DNA of 64,000 nt, taken from contig JAEUPL010000025.1 in assembly GCA_016790165.1 (NCBI GenBank), forward strand, positions 1 to 64,000. The letters run 5' to 3'. This document shows, piece by piece, positions 52,956 to 60,567 of the stretch. A model generated the notes under the pieces. That model was not told the origin of the DNA and searched no databases. It saw nothing but the letters and a program-made list of their open reading frames with translations. The position numbers and the translations under genes were made by a program. The first letter of the stretch is position 1, and each line of letters starts with the position of its first letter. Source of the stretch: Burkholderiales bacterium (lineage in GTDB: Bacteria; Pseudomonadota; Gammaproteobacteria; Burkholderiales; Casimicrobiaceae).

Positions 52956-54716
52956 CTAGGGTCGCAGAATCTTCAGGATCGCCTCATCGATCTGAGGATC
53001 GTTCGGCTCTAGTCTGAGCGCTTGCCGAAGCGCTGGCAGTGCAGCACGTCCTGCGCCGTTCTGATACTGCGACAGGCCCAGGCAACGCCAGGCTTCCGCG
53101 TTGCCGGGTTGTTCATCCGTCCAGCGCTGGCAGACTGACTGCAGCCCGCCGTAGGCACCGCTGCGTCGAGCTGCCTCGACCTGACGGGCGTACCCCTCGA
53201 TCCGCTGCCGCCGTTGCTGCGCGGCAGTAATCCGTTTTTCTGTTTCCGGATCCAGCTCCGTGGTGGCCGTCGCCTCCGCCTTCGCCGAAGCTGCAGGTGC
53301 GGCTGCAGGCGCAGGCTCAACCGGACGCGTTGACGTCGTCGCGACGGCGGTCACGGCGTCTGCCGCACCCGCCACTTTCGCGCGCGCGGCGTCCAGCCCA
53401 TCACGTACGCCAGCTTGCAGCGCAGACCACGGACCCATCAGACGACGGGCATCCTGCACCCAGACGTTGCCAAGCAGCATTGCGACCGTCGTAATCGCAA
53501 AGAGAGCAGCCGCCACCGTTTGCACCGTCAACGGTCGCGCCATCATCACCGAATCACCGGCGGCGTCCCATTCCGTTTCGCGCTCCTGGGCTGCGCGCCA
53601 ATGGCGGCGGACGCGCCATAGGGCGATCGGCCACAGGCCAAACATCATGCCTCCCGTCGCGCACGCCTTGGCCCTCGACAGCGCCAGATCGTGATCGTCG
53701 GGTAACGGGTGGTCGGCGGGGCGTGTGGTGCCCAACACCACTACCAGCCCAAACAGCCACTTTCCCGGCGTCGTGCGCCAGCGACCCAGCATGGCGGCCT
53801 CTACGGGGATGCTGGTCAACACCACAATGACGGGCAAGACCAGCGGCGAGCGGAGTACTGCGAACAGGGCGTTTAGCCCCGGCGCCATCGACTCGAACGC
53901 GGCCAGCACGGCCAGCGCAAACAGCGTTCCGAGCGCATAGTCGGTGAGGCGCGCGAAAAACCGTCGCGCGACACCGGTTGCTGTGATGAATCCTGCGGCA
54001 CTACGCGTGAGTTCCATCAGACGAAATTTGAAAATCCATGCAGTGTCCTGCTGTGGCGGCGGCAGCCCAATGAAGATCGAACTCTCGCGGCGCCACTTGA
54101 TGACCGCGAGGCGCGACAAGCTCACCGGGCCATCGGTCGTGTCGCGGGCGCGCGAGAACCACATCGCGAGACCGAGCAGTAAACAGCCCGCGGTAACGGC
54201 CAGCACCATCAGCGCGTTGCGGTCGCGCCCCACAGTGTCGGGTAACAACACCCAGAGGACCGCAGCAAAGGCGGTCATCGCGAGCACGAGCCAGAGCCAG
54301 GACCACCACGACGACCAGCCAGCGCCCTCCGGCAGGGGATTGGCCAGCGCGTCGACGCCCGGCAGCGGTTGGCTGGGTGTGGCGCTCACTGACAGATGCG
54401 ACAGTTCCGTGGAGTTGGGTGCCTCCTCACGCGCCGATGAGCCGTCGCCCGTCGTGTCGCGGCCGCCACCCACGGCGACGCGCCATGGCCCGGCGCCGAC
54501 ACCCGGCTGCAATGCGGCGTCGTAGTTCTGCCGCCGGGCGGGATCCATAAGCGTGGATGCGGCGAGAGCCGCGAATCGGACGGCCTCTTCGGAGTCACCC
54601 GACGCATCCCTCGGCACGGCCCAAAACCGGCGCACAATGGCCCGCAGCGCGCTCTGCACCATCTCGGGCGAACTCGTCTGCCCAATCTCCAGTGCGTCGT
54701 AAATGCTGCTGCGCAT
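52956..54716 (-). CDS. membrane protein: J-like domain, RDD-type membrane region, C-terminal TPR
   Basis: 586 aa. The first about 65 residues ('SIYDALEIGQTSSPEMVQSA', 'MDPARRQNYDAAL') resemble a J-domain but lack the HPD motif. Then two helices ('WLWLVLAMTAFAAVLWVLL', 'LMVLAVTAGCLLLGLAMWF') and an RDD-like block ('RRFFARLTDYALGTLFALAV', 'GRWRTTPGKWLFGLVV'). After another helix and an Ala/Pro-rich linker comes a TPR-like end ('NAEAWRCLGLSQYQNGAGRA'). I know no characterised protein of this build. Convergent with tusA. It follows the rplS terminator and so has its own promoter. Confidence 0.72.
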   Translation of the reverse strand: MRSSIYDALEIGQTSSPEMVQSALRAIVRRFWAVPRDASGDSEEAVRFAALAASTLMDPARRQNYDAALQPGVGAGPWRVAVGGGRDTTGDGSSAREEAPNSTELSHLSVSATPSQPLPGVDALANPLPEGAGWSSWWSWLWLVLAMTAFAAVLWVLLPDTVGRDRNALMVLAVTAGCLLLGLAMWFSRARDTTDGPVSLSRLAVIKWRRESSIFIGLPPPQQDTAWIFKFRLMELTRSAAGFITATGVARRFFARLTDYALGTLFALAVLAAFESMAPGLNALFAVLRSPLVLPVIVVLTSIPVEAAMLGRWRTTPGKWLFGLVVVLGTTRPADHPLPDDHDLALSRAKACATGGMMFGLWPIALWRVRRHWRAAQERETEWDAAGDSVMMARPLTVQTVAAALFAITTVAMLLGNVWVQDARRLMGPWSALQAGVRDGLDAARAKVAGAADAVTAVATTSTRPVEPAPAAAPAASAKAEATATTELDPETEKRITAAQQRRQRIEGYARQVEAARRSGAYGGLQSVCQRWTDEQPGNAEAWRCLGLSQYQNGAGRAALPALRQALRLEPNDPQIDEAILKILRP

Positions 54717-54796
54717 GCCTATGTCATTGATTTCCGAACCGCGATAATAGCCGCACCGCTGATGTCGGGCCAATTTGCAAGGCGTGCAAAACAAAA

Positions 54797-54814
54797 ACGG
54801 CCCCGAAGGGCCGT
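54797..54814 (-). terminator. intrinsic terminator of the rpsP-rimM-trmD-rplS operon
   Basis: ACGGCCC-CGAA-GGGCCGT, perfect 7-bp stem with a stable tetraloop. On the minus strand it is followed by TTTTTGTTTTG. It lies 34 bases after the rplS stop. Confidence 0.9.
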
Positions 54815-54847
54815 CTTGTCAACAACTGCGTTGCGTCAGCGCGGTCG

Positions 54848-55249
54848 CTACTGAGCGGCAGCCTTGTTCTCGAGCTTTTCGCGAATGCGGGCCGACTTGC
54901 CCGAACGGTCACGCAGGTAATACAGCTTGGCGCGGCGAACTGCACCGCGGCGCTTGAGCTCAATCGACGCGATCAGCGGCGAGTAGGTTTGGAACGTACG
55001 CTCCACACCTTCGCCGTTGGAAATCTTGCGGACGATGAATGAGCTGTTGACGCCCTTGTTGCGCTTGGCGATGACGACGCCTTCGTAGGCCTGGACGCGC
55101 TTGCGTTCGCCTTCAACGACGTTGACGTTGACGATTACCGTGTCGCCGGGTGCGAAGGCTGGAACGGTCTTGTTCAGGCGGGCGATCTCTTCCTGTTCGA
55201 GCGTTGCGATCAGGGACTTGGTGGCGCCGCCACGTGCGGTTTTCGACAT
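54848..55249 (-). CDS. rplS: 50S ribosomal protein L19
   Basis: 133 aa. '[20 protein letters not shown]', '[19 protein letters not shown]', '[20 protein letters not shown]' and '[19 protein letters not shown]' are canonical for L19. Last gene of the ribosomal operon. A 163-base gap separates it from trmD. Confidence 0.98.
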   Translation of the reverse strand: MSKTARGGATKSLIATLEQEEIARLNKTVPAFAPGDTVIVNVNVVEGERKRVQAYEGVVIAKRNKGVNSSFIVRKISNGEGVERTFQTYSPLIASIELKRRGAVRRAKLYYLRDRSGKSARIREKLENKAAAQ

Positions 55250-55412
55250 GATTTTTCCTGTTGGTGTTTTCAGAGTCTGAGCGGTGTGCGGCGGGGTATC
55301 CCTGCCTGCATGCTCTGGCAGCATGCTGAACACACATCAGCTTCCGTGCGCCGCGCTCGCGGTTGCCCGACAAACGATCCGACGCGCTGGAAATTAGCGC
55401 ACGATTCCCGCG

Positions 55413-56159
55413 CTAAGCTTTTGATTCTAGCGCAATTTCGTCGATCAATGCACGCTCCACGAGCGACAAATTTGCCCGTGCCAGCAGGTCAGGACGGCGG
55501 CGCCATGTTCGCGCCAATGCCTGTTTCAGCCGCCAGCGCTGGATGACCGCATGATCGCCACCAGTCAACCCTGGCGGCAGAGCCATGTCACAGCAAGTGA
55601 GCGCATACTGCGGCCAATCAAGACGGCCGCCCTGACTATCAGCAAATGACTCGAACGCGGTGGATTCTTTGTCGCCAAGCGCACCCGGCAGCAAACGCAC
55701 ACAGGCGTCCACCACGACGGCCGCAGCCAACTCACCGCCGGAAAGCACGTAGTCGCCGAGCGACACGACGGCATCGACATTCGCGTCAATCCAGCGCTGA
55801 TCGATGCCTTCGTAACGCCCGGCCACGAGGCATACGTGTGAGCATTGCGCCAAGTCGCGCACCCGGGCCTGGGTCAACGGCGCGCCGTCAGGGCTCAGAA
55901 AAACAACCGTCGGTACTTCACCGTGCCAGACTGTCGCCGCCGCCAGCGCACGGTCGAGCGGTCCCGGCATCAGCACCATGCCCGGACCGCCAGCGGCCGG
56001 CCGCGCGTCGATCGACTTGCGAGCGTCGCTGGCGAATTCGTGCAAACCCAACCCACGCCAGCGCCAGAGCCCCCGTTCGCGGGCGCGACCGGTGACCCCG
56101 TAGTCAAGCGCGTGTTCGACGAGCTCGGGAAAGGTTGCCAGCATCGAGACCGAGAGCAT
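55413..56159 (-). CDS. trmD: tRNA (guanine37-N1)-methyltransferase TrmD
   Basis: 248 aa. The knot motifs 'LVAGRYEGIDQRWIDANVDA' and 'VSLGDYVLSGGELAAAVVVD' are intact, as are 'DYGVTGRARERGLW'-type N-terminal residues and 'DARPAAGGPGMVLM'. It methylates G37 of tRNAs reading CNN and some other codons. Second-last in the operon. Confidence 0.97.
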   Translation of the reverse strand: MLSVSMLATFPELVEHALDYGVTGRARERGLWRWRGLGLHEFASDARKSIDARPAAGGPGMVLMPGPLDRALAAATVWHGEVPTVVFLSPDGAPLTQARVRDLAQCSHVCLVAGRYEGIDQRWIDANVDAVVSLGDYVLSGGELAAAVVVDACVRLLPGALGDKESTAFESFADSQGGRLDWPQYALTCCDMALPPGLTGGDHAVIQRWRLKQALARTWRRRPDLLARANLSLVERALIDEIALESKA

Positions 56160-56183
56160 GTGCGTGTTCGATCTCCGTAACCA

Positions 56184-56795
56184 CTAATCCAGTCCAGCCC
56201 AGTCCACATCGACCCGACGCGCGACCAGATCGACTGAACGGACAATCGCGTCGACAAAGGGGATGAGCTCGTCTTCACCCGCACGGGCCTCGGGCGCCGC
56301 CAGACGAACCCGAAGGATCGGGTGCGCACCTGCTTCGAAAATTTCGGTGACTTCGCCGAATACGCGGGCGCCGTTGGTACAGGTCAGGCCGATCAAGTCG
56401 ATCCAGTAGTACTCGCCATCGGGCAGCGGCGCGAAGGCCGCTCGGTCGGTGAACACTTCCCTGTTGGTGAGCTTGGCGGCAGCCTCGGGTGAATCGACGC
56501 CGACCAGCTGGGCAACAATGCTCTCGCCGTGCCGTCGTGACCGCGTGACCGCGTATTCGGCACTGCCAATGGTCAAGTTTCTGGCCTTGAGCAGCGTCTG
56601 TGCGTCAGCGGAATACGGGTACAAATGCACCGCTCCGGTCAGGCCGTAAGGTCGTCCGACTTTAGCAAGTGCAACAAGCTGGGATCGCTGTGGCGCGCGG
56701 GCGGCACCTTCACTGGACCCCGAGCCTCGGGCGGCCTCAGGACGGGTCGTTCGACTCGCTTTCGCCGAGGCGGCGGGATCGGTGGTGTCGCTCAT
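56184..56795 (-). CDS. rimM: ribosome maturation factor RimM
   Basis: 203 aa. After a low-complexity N-terminal extension of about 35 residues ('KASRTTRPEAARGSGSSEGA'), the family start 'VALAKVGRPYGLTGAVHLYP' follows, and the PRC-barrel part 'DGEYYWIDLIGLTCTNGAR' and 'LIPFVDAIVRSVDLVARRVD'. Needed for 30S head maturation. The extension is longer than usual. Confidence 0.95.
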   Translation of the reverse strand: MSDTTDPAASAKASRTTRPEAARGSGSSEGAARAPQRSQLVALAKVGRPYGLTGAVHLYPYSADAQTLLKARNLTIGSAEYAVTRSRRHGESIVAQLVGVDSPEAAAKLTNREVFTDRAAFAPLPDGEYYWIDLIGLTCTNGARVFGEVTEIFEAGAHPILRVRLAAPEARAGEDELIPFVDAIVRSVDLVARRVDVDWAGLD

Positions 56796-56836
56796 ACCCA
56801 CGCAGGCGGGGTGGCAGGCACCACCGGAGAATGCAG

Positions 56837-57103
56837 TTACGCTGCGGCGGGAACCGGCGCAGCCTTCGCTGCCACCTTGACCAGACGGGCTACGGTGTCG
56901 GACATCTGCGCGCCCTTGCCCACCCAGTGCGTCAGGCGGTCAGCGGCGACGCGGAAGTTCTCGGCGCCTTCCTTGCCGACCGGGTTGTAGAAACCCAGAC
57001 GCTCAATAAAGCGGCCATCACGACGATTGCGCGAATCACTGACGACGATGTTGTAGAACGGGGCGCCTTTGGAACCACCGCGGGAAAGACGGATAACAAC
57101 CAT
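56837..57103 (-). CDS. rpsP: 30S ribosomal protein S16
   Basis: 88 aa. '[20 protein letters not shown]', '[20 protein letters not shown]' and '[20 protein letters not shown]' are canonical for S16. First gene of the operon. Confidence 0.98.
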   Translation of the reverse strand: MVVIRLSRGGSKGAPFYNIVVSDSRNRRDGRFIERLGFYNPVGKEGAENFRVAADRLTHWVGKGAQMSDTVARLVKVAAKAAPVPAAA

Positions 57104-57120
57104 GAGTATTCTCGGTTAGC

Positions 57121-57147
57121 GTCCCAGGTAAACGGTTGAACTGGGAC
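57121..57147 (-). promoter_or_regulatory. hairpin in the rpsP leader
   Basis: GTCCCAG (57121-57127) and CTGGGAC (57141-57147) form a 7-bp stem with a 13-base loop in the 5' untranslated RNA, 18 bases before the rpsP ATG. Such a place suits translational or attenuation control by a ribosomal protein, but no known leader class was recognised. Confidence 0.45.
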
Positions 57148-57172
57148 GGGATAGAAATTTGGTTAGCCTTAG

Positions 57173-57201
57173 ATTGTAGCTCGGCGGGCGCGCTTTGCCT
57201 A
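57173..57201 (-). promoter_or_regulatory. predicted promoter of the rpsP operon
   Basis: On the minus strand: -35 TAGGCA (plus 57196-57201), 17-base spacer, -10 TACAAT (plus 57173-57178). The GC-rich sequence between -10 and start seen in stringently controlled promoters is not obvious. Matched by eye. Confidence 0.45.
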
Positions 57202-57240
57202 GTCCCGACGCTCCAGCAGCCGATTCCCCACACGGCGGAC

Positions 57241-57364
57241 TAACAGCTTTTTACGCCTAATGGCACGCTGCTCTAGGTTTCCAAGAAAAAAGATAGCTTG
57301 TCGACTTTGGTAATTTTTTGGCTGCAAGCCCAATGTAGCAGTCGTTTCAATAAAAAAGCTGTTA
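57241..57364. repeat. AT-rich block framed by TAACAGCTTTTTA inverted repeats
   Basis: TAACAGCTTTTTA (57241-57253) and TAAAAAAGCTGTTA (57351-57364) are inverse copies apart from one extra A. The 97 bases between are much richer in A and T than the flanks and contain runs of A and T. It is either a tiny mobile element relic or a control region. Confidence 0.5.
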
Positions 57365-57403
57365 TCGCATCCGGGCGGCACGTGCGGGGCCCTTCGCCTC
57401 CGG

Positions 57404-60217
57404 TCACGCCGCGACGACAGCGCTCGCGACCATCGTGCGCAACTCCGGCAAGCACGAACCGCAGTTGCTGCCGCATCGCTTCGCCGCCTGCAACGATGCG
57501 AGCCGGGTGGCCGCGTCACCCTGCGCTGTTGCGCTGAATTCCGCAATCTCGCTCTCGGTCACGTTGAAACAGTTGCACACCACCCGTCCGCGCGGCTTGA
57601 AACCGAGCGGCGCAGCGGCACTCCCGGCCAGGAGCCGCTGCCGCAGCTCGATCACCGATGCGCCTGAGAGAAAGAAGTCGCGCATCCACGCTTCTGCCGC
57701 CAGGTCGCCCGCCAGCCGCACGCCCACCAGCCTCCCATCGTCGACATGGACCCTGCGGCTCAGATGTCGGCGCGCATCGTCGTAGGCAAGCGTGGCGCTG
57801 CCCGCTAGCCCGAGGATGCGGTCGATCTGTTCCAGACGGCTGCGCTCCGGGGCACGCTGGGCTGACAGCCGCAGCACCACGCCGGGACGTTCGTTGCCGA
57901 TCAGCGTGGTGCTGGCAAAGAGCTGCTGGGAGTGCGCCAGGGTCGTACTCGCCCGATCGCCCGCATCGCCGTCGCCCAGCGAACGCATCACCTCGCGCAA
58001 CGCATCGCGGATGGCCACCGGATCACGCGGACCGACGTAGGCAAAGGCCACCAGCGACCAGCTGAGGTTGGCGCGCTCAATGCGAACCGCCGTGTGCTTG
58101 AGCTCAGGCTGCTTCGACACCGGATCGAACGCCGGGACAGTCAGCGCGTTGATACCATGCGACCCGCCTGCGGCCAGAGTCAGTGTGCCCCAATGCATCG
58201 GTACATAGCACTGCCCCGAACGGACATCGTCGCTGGCGGCAAGCCGAATCAGCAGCTCGCCACGGCGTGAATTGACCCGCACGACCTCGCCGGCCACGAG
58301 ACCACGACGTGCGATGTCGGCCCCGTTCATGCTGAGCATCGGCTCGGGTTCGTGACCAAAGAGCTGAGGCACTCGCCCGGTGCGACTCATTCCGTGCCAC
58401 TGGTCGCGCAATCGTCCGGTGGTCAGCGCAAACGGGTAGCGCGCATCCACGGGTTCGACAACGGCGCGATACGGCGTCAGTCGAAACCGCGCGCGGCCAG
58501 ACTCGGTGGGAAATGCGCCGTCGACGTAGAGCCGTGCAGCGCCGGTTGAATCCCCTTCGCGCAGCGGCCATTGCTGCGGCCCCGACGCGTCGAGAAGAGC
58601 ATAGTCGAGGCCGGTGATGTCAAGATCGCGGCCACGCGTCGTCTCGCGATGCTCCATGAAGATGGCCTCCGGCCCTTCGTACGGAAACAGCGTCACGCGG
58701 TCGGGACGCGCGCGGCCGAGCCGCCGCTCAAGGCGCCGCGCAAAATCGACAACGATGTCCCAGTCGTGCCGTGCCTCGCCGGGTGGTGGCAGCACGGCGT
58801 TGACGTGAGTGATGCGGCGCTCGGAATTGGTCACGGTGCCGTGTTTTTCACCCCAGGTCGTTGCGGGCAACAGCACGTCGGCAAGGCGGGCCGACTCCGT
58901 GGTGCGAAACGCTTCCTGCACGATCACGCAGTCGGCGTTGGCGAAGGCAGACGCAACGGCGCGCAAATCTGGCAACGACTGCGCGGGATTGGTGCAGGCA
59001 ATCCAGAGCAGCTTGATTTCGCGCCGCCGTACCGCGTCGAACAGTTCGATGGCAGACTTGCCGGGAACCGATGGCAGACTGTCGACGCCCCACAGACGAG
59101 CGACTTCCGCACGGTGTACTGCATTGACGACCTCGCGGTGACCAGGCAACAGGTTCGCCAGTCCACCGACTTCACGACCGCCCATCGCGTTGGGCTGCCC
59201 CGTCAGCGAGAAGGGGCCGGCGCCCGGCTTGCCGATCTGCGCGGTCGCCAGGTGCAGGTTGATCAGGGCTGCGTTCTTTTCGGTGCCGCTCGCGGATTGG
59301 TTGAGTCCCTGACAGTACAGCGAAAGCGTGGCTTTCGACTGCTTCCAGAGCCCCGCGAATGCGATGATCTGTGATTCGTCGACGCCGCAAACGCGAGCCG
59401 CCCACGCCGGGCTGCAGTCACGCACGAGCAACTTGAGTTCTGCAAAGCCCTCCGTGTGCCTTGCAATGTAGTGCCCGTCAACGGCATCTTCCCACAATAA
59501 CCAATGCAATACCGCGTTAAACAGCGCGACGTCAGTGCCGGGAAGGATCGGCAGGTGCATGTCTGCGGCTCGGGCTGTCTCAGTACGTCGCGGATCGATG
59601 CACACCACGCGCAGCAACGGATTCTTCGCCCTCGCGTCTTCGAGACGCCGATACAGCACCGGATGCGCCCACGCCATGTTGCTGCCGGCGATCAAGACGA
59701 GTTCGGCATGATCGAGATCGTCGTAGCAGGCGGGCGGTGCGTCGGCGCCCAGCGTCGCCTTGTAACCGGCCACGGCGGAGGACATGCAGAGCCGCGAGTT
59801 GGTATCGACGTTATTGGTGCCTATCAGGCCCTTGGCGAGCTTGTTGAACACGTAGTAGTCCTCGGTCAGCAACTGCCCCGACAGGTAGAAGCCGACGCTA
59901 TCGGGCCCATGTGCAGCAATCGTGGTTGCAAAGCGATCCACCAGCGCGTCAAGCACTTCATCCCACGAGCTGCGGCGGCGTGGCACGCTGCGGTCACGCC
60001 CGTCCCGCAGCTCCGGGGAGAGCGCACGACCATACGGCGTGGTGGTCAGGTGAAGCGTGCTCCCTTTGGTGCAGAGGCGCCCGCGGTTCGCGGGATGGTC
60101 GGGGTCACCGCGCACGGCGGTGATCCGCTCACCGTCGGTGGTGGCCAGCACACCGCAGCCGACGCCGCAGTACGGGCAGGTGGTCCGGACTTCATGCATC
60201 GCGGGCAACCCGGTCAT
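57404..60217 (-). CDS. nasA: assimilatory nitrate reductase catalytic subunit NasA
   Basis: 937 aa. N-terminal [4Fe-4S] cluster 'CPYCGVGCGVLATTDGE' with a fourth Cys in 'NRGRLCTKG'. Bis-MGD domains follow ('AGSNMAWAHPVLYRR', 'YCQGLNQSASGTEKNAALIN', 'NAMGGREVGGLANLLPGHRE', 'SMHWG'-like 'YVPMHWGTLTLAAG'). The C-terminus has a BFD-type [2Fe-2S] domain ('VVCNCFNVTESEIAEF', 'KRCGSNCGSCLPELR'), common in NADH- or ferredoxin-linked NasA. Overlaps nirD by 4 bases. Reduces nitrate to nitrite in the cytoplasm. Confidence 0.96.
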   Translation of the reverse strand: MTGLPAMHEVRTTCPYCGVGCGVLATTDGERITAVRGDPDHPANRGRLCTKGSTLHLTTTPYGRALSPELRDGRDRSVPRRRSSWDEVLDALVDRFATTIAAHGPDSVGFYLSGQLLTEDYYVFNKLAKGLIGTNNVDTNSRLCMSSAVAGYKATLGADAPPACYDDLDHAELVLIAGSNMAWAHPVLYRRLEDARAKNPLLRVVCIDPRRTETARAADMHLPILPGTDVALFNAVLHWLLWEDAVDGHYIARHTEGFAELKLLVRDCSPAWAARVCGVDESQIIAFAGLWKQSKATLSLYCQGLNQSASGTEKNAALINLHLATAQIGKPGAGPFSLTGQPNAMGGREVGGLANLLPGHREVVNAVHRAEVARLWGVDSLPSVPGKSAIELFDAVRRREIKLLWIACTNPAQSLPDLRAVASAFANADCVIVQEAFRTTESARLADVLLPATTWGEKHGTVTNSERRITHVNAVLPPPGEARHDWDIVVDFARRLERRLGRARPDRVTLFPYEGPEAIFMEHRETTRGRDLDITGLDYALLDASGPQQWPLREGDSTGAARLYVDGAFPTESGRARFRLTPYRAVVEPVDARYPFALTTGRLRDQWHGMSRTGRVPQLFGHEPEPMLSMNGADIARRGLVAGEVVRVNSRRGELLIRLAASDDVRSGQCYVPMHWGTLTLAAGGSHGINALTVPAFDPVSKQPELKHTAVRIERANLSWSLVAFAYVGPRDPVAIRDALREVMRSLGDGDAGDRASTTLAHSQQLFASTTLIGNERPGVVLRLSAQRAPERSRLEQIDRILGLAGSATLAYDDARRHLSRRVHVDDGRLVGVRLAGDLAAEAWMRDFFLSGASVIELRQRLLAGSAAAPLGFKPRGRVVCNCFNVTESEIAEFSATAQGDAATRLASLQAAKRCGSNCGSCLPELRTMVASAVVAA

Positions 60218-60567
60218 CCCAGATTGATGAACACCTCACCGGCGTCAACCTTCACCGGAAAGCGCTGCGCACACCCCTGATCAGGGGCGACGGCCTCGCC
60301 GGATTTCAACTCGATCGTCCAGTTGTGAAGTGGGCACGCGACGCGTTCGCCGAAGATGATGCCCTGCGACAGCGGGCCGCCCTTGTGCGGACATTTATCC
60401 AGCAGCGCGAACACGGCGTCCTGATCGTTACGGAACACGGCCACATTGCCGCCCGCCTCCCTGCTGCGCTCGATCACGCGGGCGCCGAGTACCGGCAGCT
60501 CATCCAGTTTGCACACATAGCGCCAGCGCATAGCGGTTTCGATTGCACTCATCGTCATGCCATTCAC
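60214..60567 (-). CDS. nirD: nitrite reductase small subunit NirD
   Basis: 117 aa from a GTG overlapping nirB; ATGs at 60558 and 60552 are alternatives. Rieske-like fold with cluster ligands: 'DKCPHKGGPLSQGIIFGERV' and 'ACPLHNWTIELKSG' (Cys-His and Cys-His pairs). Unlike E. coli NirD, which lost the ligands, this version keeps a Rieske [2Fe-2S] site. Partner of NirB. Confidence 0.93.
   Translation of the reverse strand: MNGMTMSAIETAMRWRYVCKLDELPVLGARVIERSREAGGNVAVFRNDQDAVFALLDKCPHKGGPLSQGIIFGERVACPLHNWTIELKSGEAVAPDQGCAQRFPVKVDAGEVFINLG

Larger units (their letters stand above)
57104..57403. other. intergenic region between nasA and rpsP
   Basis: About 300 bases with the rpsP promoter and leader hairpin (57121-57201) and, nearer nasA, an AT-rich block framed by inverted repeats (57241-57364). 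No protein is supported. No clear intrinsic terminator for nasA was found. Confidence 0.55.
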
